Shown here: positions 5,536-5,824 of the stretch, piece by piece
How positions within the stretch are numbered: the stretch's first letter is position 1
Layout of the letters: every line of letters begins with the position of its first letter
From: Alphaproteobacteria bacterium
GTDB taxonomy: Bacteria > Pseudomonadota > Alphaproteobacteria > Micropepsales > Micropepsaceae
Direction of reading: 5' to 3'
DNA: 5,824 nucleotides
Assembly (NCBI GenBank): GCA_003451645.1
Contig: DMER01000233.1
Span: 1-5,824, forward strand
Notes under the pieces: generated by a model
The model's input: the letters and a program-made list of their open reading frames with translations, nothing else
Database searches by the model: none
What the model was told of the DNA's origin: nothing
Translations under genes and position numbers: made by a program

Positions 5536-5680
5536 CGAAAGCAGTTGCATTGTGACATGGTGTGATTGCCCCACGAACGTCAAGGGCTGCCTGTCAGACA
5601 AACAAGGGCCAACCGCATTTGCCGCTGGCTGGGAGCTCCGTTCGGGCCAACTCATTGACAAATAAGAGGTCCAGGAGCTC
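5536..5680 (+). other. Upstream region and leader of mrp
   Basis: I find no gene in this stretch. It contains a direct repeat of TGTGA at 5551-5555 and 5561-5565, exactly one helical turn apart, and a direct repeat of GGGCCAAC at 5606-5613 and 5644-5651. There is also a TGTC-A-GACA palindrome (5592-5600) and the palindrome GGAGCTCC (5632-5639). Its bases GAGCTCC (5633-5639) are complementary to GGAGCTC (5674-5680), which contains the mrp Shine-Dalgarno sequence. The perfect TTGACA at 5655-5660 is too close to the start codon to serve mrp as a -35 box. No clear mrp promoter is visible. Confidence 0.35.
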
Positions 5681-5824
5681 ATGACGACACCATCCGCGCT
5701 CACCGAGGAGGCGCTGAAGGCAAGCCTCGCGGGGCTTAAGACCCCTGATGGCCGTGACCTGCTCGCCAGCGGCCTCGTGCAAAGTCTGAGCCTGCGCGGG
5801 AGCAGCGTGACCCTGATCCTCGAC
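5681..5824 (+). CDS. mrp: Mrp/ApbC-family P-loop ATPase, N-terminal domain only, cut by window edge
   Basis: The first 48 codons are present; the frame is open to the end of the window. Residues 6-48 (ALTEEALKASLAGLKTPDGR, then DLLASGLVQSLSLRG and VTLILD) fit the small MIP18/DUF59-like domain found at the start of bacterial Mrp/ApbC proteins. These are cytoplasmic carriers that bind and transfer Fe-S clusters. The diagnostic Walker A motif and the CxxC pair would lie downstream, outside the window, so the call rests on this domain and on gene context. The start is supported by an in-frame TAA at 5663-5665, by AGGAG at 5673-5677 (three bases upstream) and by AAGAGGT at 5664-5670 (ten bases upstream). 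The gene is divergent from hflK. A stand-alone DUF59 protein cannot be excluded. Confidence 0.75.
   Translation, partial: MTTPSALTEEALKASLAGLKTPDGRDLLASGLVQSLSLRGSSVTLILD

Noticed and set aside
5655..5660. Perfect TTGACA as an mrp -35 box
   Set aside because: A -10 box at normal spacing would fall on the Shine-Dalgarno and start codon, and nothing TATAAT-like is there.
1..5824. Mobile elements, CRISPR arrays, tRNA genes or toxin-antitoxin pairs
   Set aside because: I saw no terminal repeats, transposase motifs, spaced identical repeats or tRNA cloverleaf. Apart from the FlaEY-like neighbour, the gene content looks like ordinary chromosome.

Overview
The window looks like part of an alphaproteobacterial chromosome. 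It is GC-rich, and it carries the order mrp (divergent) / hflK / hflC / Do-family protease. The fourth gene resembles the Caulobacter-type flagellar regulator FlaEY. No database search was possible, so the organism is an inference from gene content.

Layout from left to right. Bases 1-1578 hold the N-terminal 526 residues of a minus-strand gene that runs off the left edge. It has a distinct N-terminal half followed by about five beta-propeller (SBBP-like) repeats and is FlaEY-like. Bases 1579-1677 are a short gap with a terminator-like hairpin and T-run that ends the upstream unit. Bases 1678-3141 encode a periplasmic DegP/Do serine protease. Bases 3142-3224 are an 83-base leader with inverted repeats. 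Bases 3225-4106 encode hflC and bases 4118-5218 encode hflK. The two are 11 bases apart, and the hflC ribosome binding site overlaps the hflK stop codon. All four genes are on the minus strand.

Bases 5219-5680 (462 bases) contain no convincing protein gene but are rich in structure. There is a perfect hairpin, a 14-base CG palindrome and a TATGAT -10-like box. These are followed by a roughly 190-base segment whose ends pair in a long closing stem around further hairpins. That is the size and architecture of 6S RNA, and it is the most interesting item here. A compact terminator-like hairpin follows, then a plausible minus-strand promoter for hflK. At the right edge, base 5681 starts the N-terminal domain of an Mrp/ApbC-family P-loop ATPase on the plus strand.

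Functionally, hflK, hflC and the Do protease form an envelope protein-quality-control group. HflK and HflC form an inner-membrane SPFH complex that in known bacteria surrounds the AAA protease FtsH, while the Do protease removes misfolded proteins in the periplasm. Mrp is an Fe-S cluster carrier and is probably only a neighbour. The FlaEY-like gene appears to be a separate unit after the terminator. Apart from the intergenic RNA candidate I see no new system; the protein genes are recognisable families.
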